DNA of 64,000 nt from Pseudomonadota bacterium (GTDB lineage: Bacteria > Pseudomonadota > Gammaproteobacteria > Burkholderiales > Burkholderiaceae_C). The stretch is from contig JAIUOW010000023.1 of NCBI GenBank assembly GCA_020161775.1, positions 27,892 to 91,891 of the forward strand, written 5' to 3'. A model generated the notes under the pieces. The model made no database searches, was not told where the DNA came from, and saw only the letters and a list, made by a program, of their open reading frames with translations. Of this stretch, positions 24,596 to 33,023 are shown piece by piece. The position numbers and the translations under genes are program-made. Every line of letters begins with the position of its first letter. Position 1 is the first letter of the stretch.

Positions 24596-27500
24596 ATGGC
24601 CAAGTTTTTCATCGACCGCCCCATCTTCGCGTGGGTGATTGCGCTGTTCATCAGCGTGATGGGCAGCGTGGCCATCACGCAACTGCCCATTGCGCAATAC
24701 CCGCCAGTGGCGCCGCCGTCCATCGTGGTGTCGGCCACCTACCCCGGCGCCTCGGCCAAGACGCTGGAAGAAAGCGTGATCAGCGTGATCGAGCAGGAGA
24801 TGAACGGCTCGCCCGGCCTCATCTACATGGAGTCTGTTACGCAGGCCAACGGCGGCGGCCAGATCACCCTGAGCTACCAGCCCGGCACCAACCCCGACCT
24901 GGCCCAGGTGGATGTGCAAAACCGGCTGTCGCGCGCCACGCCGCGCCTGCCCGCGGCCGTGACGCAGCAGGGCGTGCGCGTGGACAAGGCACGCTCCAAC
25001 TTCCTGCTGTTCACCATCCTGTCGTCCACTGATCCGAACATGACGCCGGTGCAGCTGGGCGACTATGCATCGCGCACCGTGCTGCCCGAGATCCAGCGCA
25101 TCCCCGGCGTGGGCCAGGCCCAGCTGTTTGGCACCGAGCACGCCATGCGCGTGTGGATCGACCCGGCCAAGCTGGTCGGCTTCAACCTGTCGTCCGCCGA
25201 CGTCACGGCCGCCATCCGCGCGCAGAACGCGCAGGTGTCCTCCGGCTCCATCGGCGAGCTGCCCAACATCGCCGGCCAGGGCATTGCCGCCACGGTGGTG
25301 GTCAGCGGCCAGCTCAATTCCATCGAGCAGTTCGGCAACATCGTGCTGCGCGCCAACACCGACGGCTCTTCGGTGCGGTTGCGCGACGTGGCCCGCATCG
25401 AGCTGGGCGCGCAGAACTACGCCACCTCGGCCCGGCTGAACGGCAAGCCGTCCACCGGCATCGGCGTGCAGCTGTCGCCCACGGGCAACGCGCTGGCCAC
25501 GGCCGACGCCATCAAGAAGCGCATGGGCGAGCTGTCGCAGTTCTTTCCCCAGGGCATGACCTGGGCCATTCCGTATGACAGCTCGCGCTTCATCCGTATT
25601 TCCATCAGCCAGGTGGTCGAGACGCTGCTGGAGGCCGTGGCGCTGGTGTTCCTGGTGATGTTCCTGTTCCTGCAGAACTGGCGCTACACCATCATCCCCA
25701 CGCTGGTCGTGCCCATTGCGTTGCTGGGCACCTTCGGCACGCTGCTGGCGCTGGGTTTTTCGATCAACGTGCTCACCATGTTCGGCATGGTGCTGGTGAT
25801 CGGCATCGTGGTGGACGACGCCATCGTGGTGGTGGAGAACGTCGAACGCATCATGAGCGAGGAAGGCCTGCCCCCGCGCGAGGCCACCCGCAAGGCCATG
25901 GGCCAGATCCAGGGCGCCATCGTGGGCGTGACGGTGGTGCTGATTTCCGTGTTCGTGCCGCTGGCGTTTTTTGCGGGCTCCACGGGCAATATTTACCGGC
26001 AGTTTGCGGCCGTGATGGTCGCGTCCATCGGCTTTTCCGCCTTCATGGCGCTGTCGCTCACGCCGGCGCTGTGCGCCACGCTGCTCAAGCAGATCCCGGC
26101 CGGCCAGCACCATGAGAAGAAGGGCTTCTACGGCTGGTTCAACCGCGTGTTCGCGCGCACCGCCAAGGGCTACGAGAGCCTGGTGGCGCGCATCCTCAAG
26201 CGCGCGGCGCGCTACCTGGTGATCTACGCGGCCATCATTGGTGTGGTGGCGCTGGTGTACACGCGCCTGCCCACCTCGTTCCTGCCGGCCGAAGACCAGG
26301 GCAACATGCTCGTCAACGTACAGCTGCCCCCTGGCGCCACGCAGGAGCGCACCCGCGCCGTCATGGAGCAGGTCGAGGCCTGGGTGCTCAAGCAGCCCGA
26401 GGTGCAGAGCATGGTGGGCGTGCTGGGCTTCAGCTTCTCGGGCCAGGGGCAAAACGCGGCGCTGGCGTTCATCACGCTCAAGGACTGGTCCGAGCGCAGC
26501 GACGCCAGCCAGTCGGCCCAGGCGCTGGCGGGGCGCGCGTTCGGCGCGCTGTCAGGCATACGCGATGCGTTCATCTTCCCCTTGAGCCCGCCGCCCATCC
26601 CCGAGCTGGGCACGGCGTCAGGCTTTACCTTCCGCCTGCAGGACCGCGGCGGCGCGGGGCAGGCCGCGCTGACGGCCGCGCGCAACCAGCTGCTGGGCCT
26701 GGCCGGGCAAAGCAAGGTGCTGGCCCAGGTGCGCCCCGACGGGCTGGAGGACGCGCCCCAGCTGCAGGTGGACATTGACCGCGACAAGGCCAGCGCCCTG
26801 GGCGTGTCGTTTGACGCCATCAACGCCACGCTGTCCACCGCGCTGGGCTCCAGCTATGTGAACGACTTCCCCAACCGCGGGCGGCTGCAGCGCGTGGTGG
26901 TGCAGGCCGATGCGCCCGCGCGCATGCAGCCGGCTGACCTGCTGCGGCTGAACGCCGTGAACAGCCAGGGCCGCGCCGTGCCGCTGTCGGCGTTTGCCAG
27001 CACCCGCTGGATCACCGGGCCGATGCAGACGGTGCGCTACAACGGCTACCCGGCCATGCGCATCTCGGGTGCGCCGGCGCCCGGCTACAGCACGGGCGCG
27101 GCCATGGCCGAGATGGAGCGCCTGGCCGCCCAGCTGCCCGCGGGCTTCGGCTATGAATGGACGGGCCAGTCGCGCGAGGAAAAGCTCGCCGGCTCGCAGG
27201 CCATGATTCTTTACGGCTTTGCCATCCTGGCTGTCTTCCTGTGCCTGGCCGCGTTGTACGAGAGCTGGTCCATCCCGCTGGCGGTCATCCTCGTGGTGCC
27301 GCTGGGGGTGCTGGGGGTGCTGCTGGCCACGCTGTTCAGGGGGTACGCGAACGACGTGTATTTCCAGGTGGGGCTGATCACCATCATCGGCCTGTCGGCC
27401 AAGAACGCGATCCTGATCATTGAATTTGCCAAGGACCTGCAGGCCCAGGGCAAGGGCGTGATCGAGTCGGCACTGGCGGCGGCCCATCTGCGCTTTCGCC

Positions 27501-27766
27501 CCATCGTGATGACCTCCATGGCGTTTGGCCTGGGCGTGCTGCCGCTGGCCCTGGCCGGCGGCGCGGGCTCGGCCAGCCAGCGCGCCATCGGCACCGGCGT
27601 GCTGGGCGGCATGCTGACCGGCACCGCGCTGGCGGTGTTCTTTGTGCCGGTGTTCTTCGTGTTGATACGCGGCTTCTTCAAGGACAGCGAGCGCCAGCGC
27701 CGCATCCATGCCCATGAGCTGGACCATGAACCGCCACCCGGCGCCAGCGCGGGAGACCAGGTATGA
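24596..27766 (+). CDS. RND multidrug efflux pump, inner-membrane transporter (AcrB/MexB/TtgB type)
   Basis: This is the proton-driven HAE1-family pump. At 1056 residues it has the full length: N-terminal helix (FIDRPIFAWVIALFISVMGS), two large periplasmic loops and twelve membrane helices. The proton-relay residues are in place: Asp407 and Asp408 in VVDDAIVVVENVER, and Lys936 in LSAKNAILIIEFAKD (family K940). SLTPALCATLLK and the conserved GSATTGSSxxx-like region AGGAGSASQRAIGTGVLGGM close the transmembrane bundle. Its stop overlaps the start of the channel gene as ATGA. Substrates are likely hydrophobic antibiotics, dyes or solvents (family knowledge). Confidence 0.96.
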   Translation: MAKFFIDRPIFAWVIALFISVMGSVAITQLPIAQYPPVAPPSIVVSATYPGASAKTLEESVISVIEQEMNGSPGLIYMESVTQANGGGQITLSYQPGTNPDLAQVDVQNRLSRATPRLPAAVTQQGVRVDKARSNFLLFTILSSTDPNMTPVQLGDYASRTVLPEIQRIPGVGQAQLFGTEHAMRVWIDPAKLVGFNLSSADVTAAIRAQNAQVSSGSIGELPNIAGQGIAATVVVSGQLNSIEQFGNIVLRANTDGSSVRLRDVARIELGAQNYATSARLNGKPSTGIGVQLSPTGNALATADAIKKRMGELSQFFPQGMTWAIPYDSSRFIRISISQVVETLLEAVALVFLVMFLFLQNWRYTIIPTLVVPIALLGTFGTLLALGFSINVLTMFGMVLVIGIVVDDAIVVVENVERIMSEEGLPPREATRKAMGQIQGAIVGVTVVLISVFVPLAFFAGSTGNIYRQFAAVMVASIGFSAFMALSLTPALCATLLKQIPAGQHHEKKGFYGWFNRVFARTAKGYESLVARILKRAARYLVIYAAIIGVVALVYTRLPTSFLPAEDQGNMLVNVQLPPGATQERTRAVMEQVEAWVLKQPEVQSMVGVLGFSFSGQGQNAALAFITLKDWSERSDASQSAQALAGRAFGALSGIRDAFIFPLSPPPIPELGTASGFTFRLQDRGGAGQAALTAARNQLLGLAGQSKVLAQVRPDGLEDAPQLQVDIDRDKASALGVSFDAINATLSTALGSSYVNDFPNRGRLQRVVVQADAPARMQPADLLRLNAVNSQGRAVPLSAFASTRWITGPMQTVRYNGYPAMRISGAPAPGYSTGAAMAEMERLAAQLPAGFGYEWTGQSREEKLAGSQAMILYGFAILAVFLCLAALYESWSIPLAVILVVPLGVLGVLLATLFRGYANDVYFQVGLITIIGLSAKNAILIIEFAKDLQAQGKGVIESALAAAHLRFRPIVMTSMAFGLGVLPLALAGGAGSASQRAIGTGVLGGMLTGTALAVFFVPVFFVLIRGFFKDSERQRRIHAHELDHEPPPGASAGDQV

Positions 27767-29172
27767 AAGCCACCACCGCTGTTTCCGCCATGCGCCCGCG
27801 CCTTGCCGCGCTGGCCGCTGCCGCGCTGCTGGCCGGCTGCTCGATGATCCCCGCCTACGAGCGGCCCGCCGCCCCGGTGGCGCCCGCCTGGGCCGGCACC
27901 CCTGGCACGCCAGCGGCGCAGCCCGCGGCCGACATCGAATGGCAAAGCTATTTCAATGATGCGCAGCTGCGCCAGCTCATCACGCTGGCGCTGCAGGGCA
28001 ACCGCGACCTGCGGGTGGCCGCGCTGAACATCGAGCAGGCCCGCGCGCAGTACCAGGTGCGCGGCGCGGACCGTTTTCCCACGGTCAACGCCGCCGTCAC
28101 CGGTTCGCGCACGCCCAATGCGGCGGGCGGCATCACCAGCGCGTACAACGCCGGCTTCACCGTCAGCGCTTGGGAGATCGATTTCTTTGGCCGACTGGCC
28201 AGCCTGAAGGAAGCTGCGCTGGCGCAATACCTGGCCACCGAAGAGGTGCGCAAGGCCGTGCAGATCAGCCTGGTGGCGGCGGTGGCCACGGGCTACCTGA
28301 ACCTGCTGGCCGACGAAGAGCTGCTGGCCATCACGCGCCAGACGCTGGCCACGCGCGAGGAATCGCTGCGCCTGTCCAAGCTGCGCTTTGACAACGGCGC
28401 TACGTCCGAGCTGGATTACCGCCAGGCCCAGTCGCTGGCCGAGGCGGCCCGCGTCGCGCTGGCCCAGCAGCAGCGCCAGCGCGCGCTGGACGAAAACGCG
28501 CTCGTATTGCTGCTGGGGCAACCGCTGCCGGCAGGCTTTACGCTGACCGGCAATACGGCCGCCCTGACGCTGCCTGAGCTGCCCGCCGGCCTGCCGTCCG
28601 AGCTGCTGGTGCGCCGCCCCGACATCCGCCAGGCCGAGCAGCAGTTGCTGGCGGCCAATGCCAACATCGGCGCGGCGCGTGCGGCGTTTTTCCCGCGCAT
28701 CGCGCTGACGGCGGGCGTGGGCAGCGCCAGCAGCCATCTGTCCAACCTGTTCAGTGGCGGCTCCTGGGGCTGGACGCTGGCGCCGCAGGCGCTGCTGCCG
28801 ATCTTTGACGCCGGGCGCAACCAGGCCAACCTGGAATCGGTGACTGCGGCGCGCGCAGTGGCCGTGGCCCAGTATGAAAAGGCCATCCAGGTGGCGTTTC
28901 GCGAGGTAGCCGACGCCCTGGCCGGCCGCGCCACGCTGGGCGAACAGCTGCGTGCCCAGCAGGCCCAGGCCGACGCCGAAGCCGCGCGCTTCAACCTGTC
29001 TGATCTGCGCTACCGCAACGGCGTGGCCAGCTACCTCGATTTGCTGGACGCCCAGCGCGCGCTGTTCACCGCGCGCCAGGCTGTGGTGCAGACGCGCCTG
29101 GCCCAGCTGCAGAACCAGGTCGCGCTGTACAAGACCCTGGGCGGTGGCTGGAAGGACGGGGCCGCGCGCTGA
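27763..29172 (+). CDS. outer-membrane efflux channel lipoprotein (OprM/NodT family)
   Basis: This is the TolC-like exit duct of the RND system. The 469-residue protein has a lipoprotein signal (LAALAAAALLAGC, lipidated Cys26) and two OEP repeats: the first begins at QLRQLITLALQGNRDLRVAA, the second near RPDIRQAEQQLLAANANIG, with the duplicated helical hairpins (QARAQYQVRGADRFPTVNA; FFPRIALTAGVGSAS). It is translationally coupled to the pump gene by ATGA and ends the operon. A GC-rich hairpin (29181-29202) follows the stop codon. Confidence 0.95.
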   Translation: MKATTAVSAMRPRLAALAAAALLAGCSMIPAYERPAAPVAPAWAGTPGTPAAQPAADIEWQSYFNDAQLRQLITLALQGNRDLRVAALNIEQARAQYQVRGADRFPTVNAAVTGSRTPNAAGGITSAYNAGFTVSAWEIDFFGRLASLKEAALAQYLATEEVRKAVQISLVAAVATGYLNLLADEELLAITRQTLATREESLRLSKLRFDNGATSELDYRQAQSLAEAARVALAQQQRQRALDENALVLLLGQPLPAGFTLTGNTAALTLPELPAGLPSELLVRRPDIRQAEQQLLAANANIGAARAAFFPRIALTAGVGSASSHLSNLFSGGSWGWTLAPQALLPIFDAGRNQANLESVTAARAVAVAQYEKAIQVAFREVADALAGRATLGEQLRAQQAQADAEAARFNLSDLRYRNGVASYLDLLDAQRALFTARQAVVQTRLAQLQNQVALYKTLGGGWKDGAAR

Positions 29173-29180
29173 TCCCGCAA

Positions 29181-29202
29181 GGCTGCGGGTTTCCCCGCAG
29201 CC
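29181..29202 (+). terminator. hairpin after the efflux operon
   Basis: GGCTGCGGG (29181-29189) pairs perfectly with CCCGCAGCC (29194-29202) around a TTTC loop. It lies 8 bp past the channel-gene stop. No T-tract follows, so it may be a Rho-assisted terminator or a 3'-end stabiliser. Confidence 0.5.
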
Positions 29203-29208
29203 CCCCGT

Positions 29209-29214
29209 TATAAT
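29209..29214 (+). promoter_or_regulatory. -10 element upstream of the cytochrome gene
   Basis: A perfect TATAAT sits 38 bp before the cytochrome ATG (29252). The -35 position falls in the preceding hairpin and is a poor match, so promoter strength is uncertain. Confidence 0.5.
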
Positions 29215-29251
29215 CGCGGGTTGATTTCAAAGCCCCGCATTTGAGGACGCC

Positions 29252-29824
29252 ATGAGCGATAACACCCACGAAGAAGCCCACACCGGCCCGATCAAGAACC
29301 CCAAGCAGCTGCTGCTGGCGGTGTTTTTCTCGTTCGTCGTCCCTGTGTTCGCCATCATTGGCCTGGTGTATTACGTGTCTTCGGAGTCCAAGCCCTCCAC
29401 CAGCGCCGCGCCCACCAGCCTGGGCGGCGTCAGCGAAGACGACCGTGCCAAGGGCCTGGCCGCGCGCATCCAGAAGGTCGGCATGGTGGAAATCCGCGAC
29501 GCCAACCGCGCCCTGCAAACCGGTGAAGCCGTGTTCAAGGCCCAATGCTCGGCCTGCCACACTGCCGGTGTGGCCAACGCCCCCAAGCTGGGTGACGCAG
29601 CCGCCTGGGGTGTCCGTATCAAGACCGGCCTAGACGCGCTGGTGAACTCTGCCCTCAAGGGCAAGGGCGCCATGGGCCCGCAGGGCGGTGGTGATTTTGA
29701 CGACGTTGAAATCGCCCGCGCCGTGGTGTACATGGCCAACGCGGCCGGTGCCAAGTTTGCCGAGCCGCAGCGTGCTGGCGCTGCCACCGCCACGGCAGCC
29801 GCCGCGCCGGAAGCCAAGAAGTAA
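29252..29824 (+). CDS. membrane-anchored c-type cytochrome (cytochrome c5-like)
   Basis: The 190-residue protein has a short cytoplasmic N terminus, one transmembrane helix (about residues 20-42, LLLAVFFSFVVPVFAIIGLVYYV) that acts as an uncleaved anchor, and one periplasmic haem-c domain. The haem motif CSACH stands at residues 99-103 and a later GAMGPQGG supplies a probable axial Met. A short Ala-rich tail ends the protein. Such proteins carry electrons in the respiratory chain of many Burkholderiales. It has its own TATAAT box and is closed by a strong intrinsic terminator at 29864-29890. Confidence 0.92.
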   Translation: MSDNTHEEAHTGPIKNPKQLLLAVFFSFVVPVFAIIGLVYYVSSESKPSTSAAPTSLGGVSEDDRAKGLAARIQKVGMVEIRDANRALQTGEAVFKAQCSACHTAGVANAPKLGDAAAWGVRIKTGLDALVNSALKGKGAMGPQGGGDFDDVEIARAVVYMANAAGAKFAEPQRAGAATATAAAAPEAKK

Positions 29825-29863
29825 ACGGCGCCAATTCAACGCCCTCTGTTTGCGTTCCCCGTC

Positions 29864-29890
29864 AAAGGCCGGTCAGTGACCGGCCTTTTT
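29864..29890. terminator. intrinsic terminator of the cytochrome gene
   Basis: AAAGGCCGGTC (29864-29874) pairs perfectly with GACCGGCCTTT (29878-29888) around AGT, followed by further T residues. The leading A residues make it usable in the reverse direction too, which suits the convergent hypothetical gene ending at 29890. Confidence 0.9.
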
Positions 29891-30447
29891 CATGGGTGCC
29901 TGGCCGGTGCCGTTTGTTGCGGGCTGCGCACATAGCCGAAGCGCCCGGGCATCTGCGCGCCGGGCAGTTCGTGCGGCGTCCACAGCCCCTGCTCGACGGC
30001 GTCGGCCGCGAGGCCCATGTCCTGGGTGTGAACCAGGCCAAAGCCGATGTCGCATTCCAGGTACAGCCGCCCCTGCTCATCCAGCACGCTGGAGCGCACC
30101 GACCCCGCAGCGCCAGTGTGGGCGGTGACGGTGAAGTCGCGGCCCACGCGCCAGACCATGGGCGTCAGTTCCAGCTCCACATACACGCGCTGCGGCCCGT
30201 TCTGGAAGAACCAGCGCCCCTGGGCATCGCTTTCGTAGTTGCGCTGGATGAACTCCACCAGCTTCTCATGGCGCAGCAGCGAGCCGCGGCTGGCTGGCGT
30301 GCCGCCGTCGGCGCTGGAAAACGGGCCGGCGGCCTGCGTCCTGTCGTCGCGCATGTACCAGTTGCCGCGCGCGTCCAGGCCCAGCCAGCCGTAGCAGTCG
30401 GGCACGTTGGGCCATTTGGCAATGGCCTGGCGGACGATGTCATCCAT
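29890..30447 (-). CDS. conserved hypothetical protein (185 aa)
   Basis: I do not recognise the family by name. The protein is soluble, with no signal peptide or membrane segment. It has many aromatic residues: CYGWLGLDARGNWYMRDD near residue 18, then LVEFIQRNYESDAQGRWFFQ NGPQRVYVELELTPMVWRV and a C-terminal part with GRLYLECDIGFGLVHTQDM. The mix of short Gly/Trp turns and beta-strand patterns suggests a beta-rich fold. The start has an upstream AGGAACC. It lies just left of a TSUP transporter gene in the same direction (11 bp gap), so the two may share a transcript. Confidence 0.75.
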   Translation of the reverse strand: MDDIVRQAIAKWPNVPDCYGWLGLDARGNWYMRDDRTQAAGPFSSADGGTPASRGSLLRHEKLVEFIQRNYESDAQGRWFFQNGPQRVYVELELTPMVWRVGRDFTVTAHTGAAGSVRSSVLDEQGRLYLECDIGFGLVHTQDMGLAADAVEQGLWTPHELPGAQMPGRFGYVRSPQQTAPARHP

Positions 30448-30458
30448 GCAGGTTCCTT

Positions 30459-31217
30459 TTAGCGCAGGAAGGCGTCATGCCCGGTCTTCAGGATCAGCGC
30501 CGTGACGACAACGATGAACACCACGCGCACAAAACCCGCCCCGTGCTTGAGCGCCATGTGCGTGCCCAGCACGCTGCCCAGCACGTTGGCAATGGCCAGC
30601 GCCAGCGCAAAGTGCCACCACACATGGCCCTTGATGGCAAACAGGATCAGCGCGGCCAGGTTGGTGGCGGTGTTCAGCAGCTTGGCCGAGGCCGAGGCGT
30701 TCAGGAAGTCATAGCCCAAAAGCCGCACAAACAGGAAAACGAAAAAGCTGCCCGTGCCGGGGCCAAAAAAGCCGTCGTAAAACCCGATCAGCAGGCCGAT
30801 GGTGCTGGCTGCCAGCATTTCGGCGCGCCCGGCCAGGCGCGGCGCATGCTCGCGGCCCAGATCCTTGCGCGCCAGGGTGTAGCCCAGCACGGCCAGCAGG
30901 ATGAACGGCAGCACCTTGCGCAAAAAATCCGGCGAGATGACGGTAACCACCCAGGCGCCCGCGAACGAGCCCGCGAAGCCGGCGGCGGCCGCCGGCAGCA
31001 GGGCGCGCCAGCGCATGTCCACCCGGCGGGCGTACTGCCAGGTGGCCATGCCCGTGCCCCAGACGGACGCACTTTTGTTGATGCCAAACAGCGTGGCGGG
31101 GTGGGTGTTGGGAAAAACCGCGAACAGGGCCGGTACCAGCACCAGCCCGCCGCCGCCCACGATGGAGTCCACAAAACCGGCCAGCAGCGAGGCCAGCGAC
31201 ACAAGCATCAATTCCAT
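30459..31217 (-). CDS. TSUP-family transporter (TauE/SafE sulfite-exporter type)
   Basis: TSUP proteins move sulfur-containing or small organic anions across the inner membrane. The 252-residue product has two similar halves of hydrophobic helices with the family signatures LASLLAGFVDSIVGGGGLVL VPALF near the N terminus and IGFYDGFFGPGTGSFFVFLF in the second half. Start 31217 (MELMLVSLASLL) is chosen; 31229 is possible. Neither has a good ribosome-binding site. An intrinsic terminator pointing toward this gene sits 26-55 bp upstream of the start (31243-31272), which suggests a regulated leader. Confidence 0.88.
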   Translation of the reverse strand: MELMLVSLASLLAGFVDSIVGGGGLVLVPALFAVFPNTHPATLFGINKSASVWGTGMATWQYARRVDMRWRALLPAAAAGFAGSFAGAWVVTVISPDFLRKVLPFILLAVLGYTLARKDLGREHAPRLAGRAEMLAASTIGLLIGFYDGFFGPGTGSFFVFLFVRLLGYDFLNASASAKLLNTATNLAALILFAIKGHVWWHFALALAIANVLGSVLGTHMALKHGAGFVRVVFIVVVTALILKTGHDAFLR

Positions 31218-31242
31218 AAGAGGGGGCATTGTCGCAGCCCCA

Positions 31243-31272
31243 ATAAAAAGGCGCCGGGGTTGCCGGCGCCTT
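31243..31272 (-). terminator. leftward intrinsic terminator in the TSUP leader
   Basis: Read on the minus strand, AAGGCGCCGG and CCGGCGCCTT form a perfect 10-bp stem (plus-strand 31248-31257 with 31263-31272) with a 5-base loop, followed by a run of T (A residues 31245-31249 on the plus strand). A second hairpin, GGCATC/GATGCC, lies just upstream in the same leader (plus-strand 31279-31297). The position before the TSUP start is unusual: it would stop transcription before the gene unless relieved. Confidence 0.75.
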
Positions 31273-31387
31273 GCAAGAGGCATCTCGTGGGATGCCCGGA
31301 TATTGAATTCGACTTGTGGGGGGTGTCTCCTCGGTCCCTCGCCCTTGCGCGCGCAGCGCGCTTGCGAGTGCGTGCACTGTAGCCAAC

Positions 31388-31402
31388 GCACCCGCTTAGT
31401 GC
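31388..31402. promoter_or_regulatory. NtrC-like enhancer site upstream of amtB
   Basis: The 15-bp sequence GCACCCGCTTAGTGC fits the NtrC pattern GCAC[CT]-N5-[AG]GTGC exactly. It lies about 64 bp upstream of the sigma-54 -24 element, or about 90-105 bp before the inferred start of transcription, a usual NtrC enhancer distance. Further TGGTGC and GTGCAC half-sites lie nearby (31370-31432). Confidence 0.65.
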
Positions 31403-31464
31403 ATTGGGGGTTTCCCGCCCTTGCTTTGGTGCGCGCAACGCCCGTGTCAGGGTTAACCAGCAAT

Positions 31465-31479
31465 TGGCATGACTTATGC
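31465..31479 (+). promoter_or_regulatory. sigma-54 promoter of amtB
   Basis: TGGCATGACTTATGC has GG at 31466-31467 and GC at 31478-31479 with exactly ten bases between them, matching the sigma-54 -24/-12 pattern TGGCAC-N5-TTGC with two differences. The start of transcription would be near 31491 and the amtB ATG is at 31524. With the NtrC-like site upstream this gives a classic nitrogen-limitation control region. Confidence 0.75.
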
Positions 31480-31523
31480 GTCAACCGGTTGACTCAGATA
31501 CACCAAGAACAAAGGACATCAAC

Positions 31524-32987
31524 ATGCGTGCAGTTGGGAAGAAAACCATAGTGCTCATTGCCTTGTGGCTGGTGGCCCATGTGGGCGCCTGGGCGCAGGC
31601 CAGTGCAGCGACGCCTGCCAGTGCCCCCGAAGCGGTGGCTGCGCCTGCCCCCGCCCCGGAGCCCGTCGCCACGCCTGCGCCGGTTGCTGCGGCGGCCCCG
31701 GCACCTGCACCTGCTGCTGCGCCCCCTGCCGCCCCCGCGCCGCTGACGCGCCCCGGCATGGTGGCCACCGACACGATCAACGCCGCCGACACTGCCTGGA
31801 TGATGACCTCCACCGCGCTCGTGCTGCTGATGACGCTGCCCGGCATTGCGCTGTTCTATGCGGGCATGGTGCGCAAGAAGAGCGTGATCAATACCATGGC
31901 CTGCGTGGTGGCCATCGCGGCCCTGGTCAGCCTGTTGTGGTTTACCGTGGGCTACTCCTGGGCGTTCACGCCGGGCAGCAGCTTCCTGGGCAATGGCGAG
32001 CGCATGTGGTTCAGCGGGCTGGATTACCTGAAGGAAAGTGGCAAGGTGGCCGTCAGCCACATCGCGCCCAACATCCCGGAATCGGTGTATTCGATCTACC
32101 AGCTCACTTTTGCCATCATCACGGCGGCGCTGGTGGTGGGCGCATTCGTGGAGCGCATGAAGTTCTCCGCCATGCTGTGGTTCATCGGCATGTGGTCCCT
32201 GGTGGTCTATGCGCCCATCGCCCACTGGGTGTGGGAGCCGGGCGGCTGGCTGGCCAGGCTGGGCGCGCTGGACTTTGCCGGCGGCTCGGTGGTGCACATC
32301 AATGCCGGCATCTCCGGCCTGGTCGTGGCCTATTTCCTGGGGCCGCGCCGCGGCTACGGGCGCGAGGCCTTCGAGCCGTTCAACCTGGGGCTGACCATGG
32401 CCGGCGCGGGCATGCTGTGGGTGGGCTGGTTTGGCTTCAACGCCGGCTCGGCCGTGGCGGCCGACGGGCGCGCGGGCCTGGCCATGGCGGTCACGCACAT
32501 TGCCGCATCAGCCGGCGCCATGTCCTGGATGTTTGGTGAATGGGTGCTGCGCGGGCGGCCGTCGCTGCTGGGCCTGTGCTCGGGCCTGGTGGCGGGGCTG
32601 GTGGCCATCACGCCGGCGGCGGGCTTTGTGACGCCGGGCTCGGCCCTGCTGATCGGCTTCATTGCCGGGCTGGCCTGCTACTGGGGTGCCACGGGCCTCA
32701 AGCGCCTGCTGCGTGCCGACGACTCGCTGGATGTCTTTGGCGTGCACGGCATAGGCGGCATCGTGGGTTCGCTGCTGACCGGCATTTTTGCCAGCAAGGC
32801 CGTCTCGGGCGTGGAGGGCAGCGTGCTGACGCAGGCCATCGGCGTGGGCGCGGTCATGTTCTACAGCCTGGTCATGACGGCCCTGTTGCTGTGGTTGACC
32901 AAGCTCATCGTGGGCCTGCGGGTGGACGAGCAAAGCGAGCTGACCGGGCTCGATATTGCACAGCACCGCGAGCGGATCAGTTCCTAG
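31524..32987 (+). CDS. amtB: AmtB ammonium transporter
   Basis: AmtB conducts ammonium across the inner membrane as a trimer and is normally gated by the PII protein GlnK. The 487-residue product has a signal sequence (MRAVGKKTIVLIALWLVAHV), an unusual periplasmic Ala/Pro-rich stretch of about 50 residues (24-75), then eleven membrane helices starting DTAWMMTSTALVLLMTLPGI. The twin pore histidines are present: His258 in GSVVHINAG and His408 in FGVHGIGG. The C-terminal tail GLRVDEQSELTGLDIAQH is intact, as needed for PII gating. Start 31524 has AAAGGA seven bases upstream. No glnK gene is adjacent. Confidence 0.96.
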   Translation: MRAVGKKTIVLIALWLVAHVGAWAQASAATPASAPEAVAAPAPAPEPVATPAPVAAAAPAPAPAAAPPAAPAPLTRPGMVATDTINAADTAWMMTSTALVLLMTLPGIALFYAGMVRKKSVINTMACVVAIAALVSLLWFTVGYSWAFTPGSSFLGNGERMWFSGLDYLKESGKVAVSHIAPNIPESVYSIYQLTFAIITAALVVGAFVERMKFSAMLWFIGMWSLVVYAPIAHWVWEPGGWLARLGALDFAGGSVVHINAGISGLVVAYFLGPRRGYGREAFEPFNLGLTMAGAGMLWVGWFGFNAGSAVAADGRAGLAMAVTHIAASAGAMSWMFGEWVLRGRPSLLGLCSGLVAGLVAITPAAGFVTPGSALLIGFIAGLACYWGATGLKRLLRADDSLDVFGVHGIGGIVGSLLTGIFASKAVSGVEGSVLTQAIGVGAVMFYSLVMTALLLWLTKLIVGLRVDEQSELTGLDIAQHRERISS

Positions 32988-33023
32988 TTCGCGGCCCAGA
33001 CTTTCACATCCAGGAGGTGCTCC

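Noticed and set aside
23291-26452. Open frame of 1053 codons opposite the RND operon.
   Set aside because: Runs across two real genes and their gap; composition (H, G, Q, R) is that of a shadow frame.
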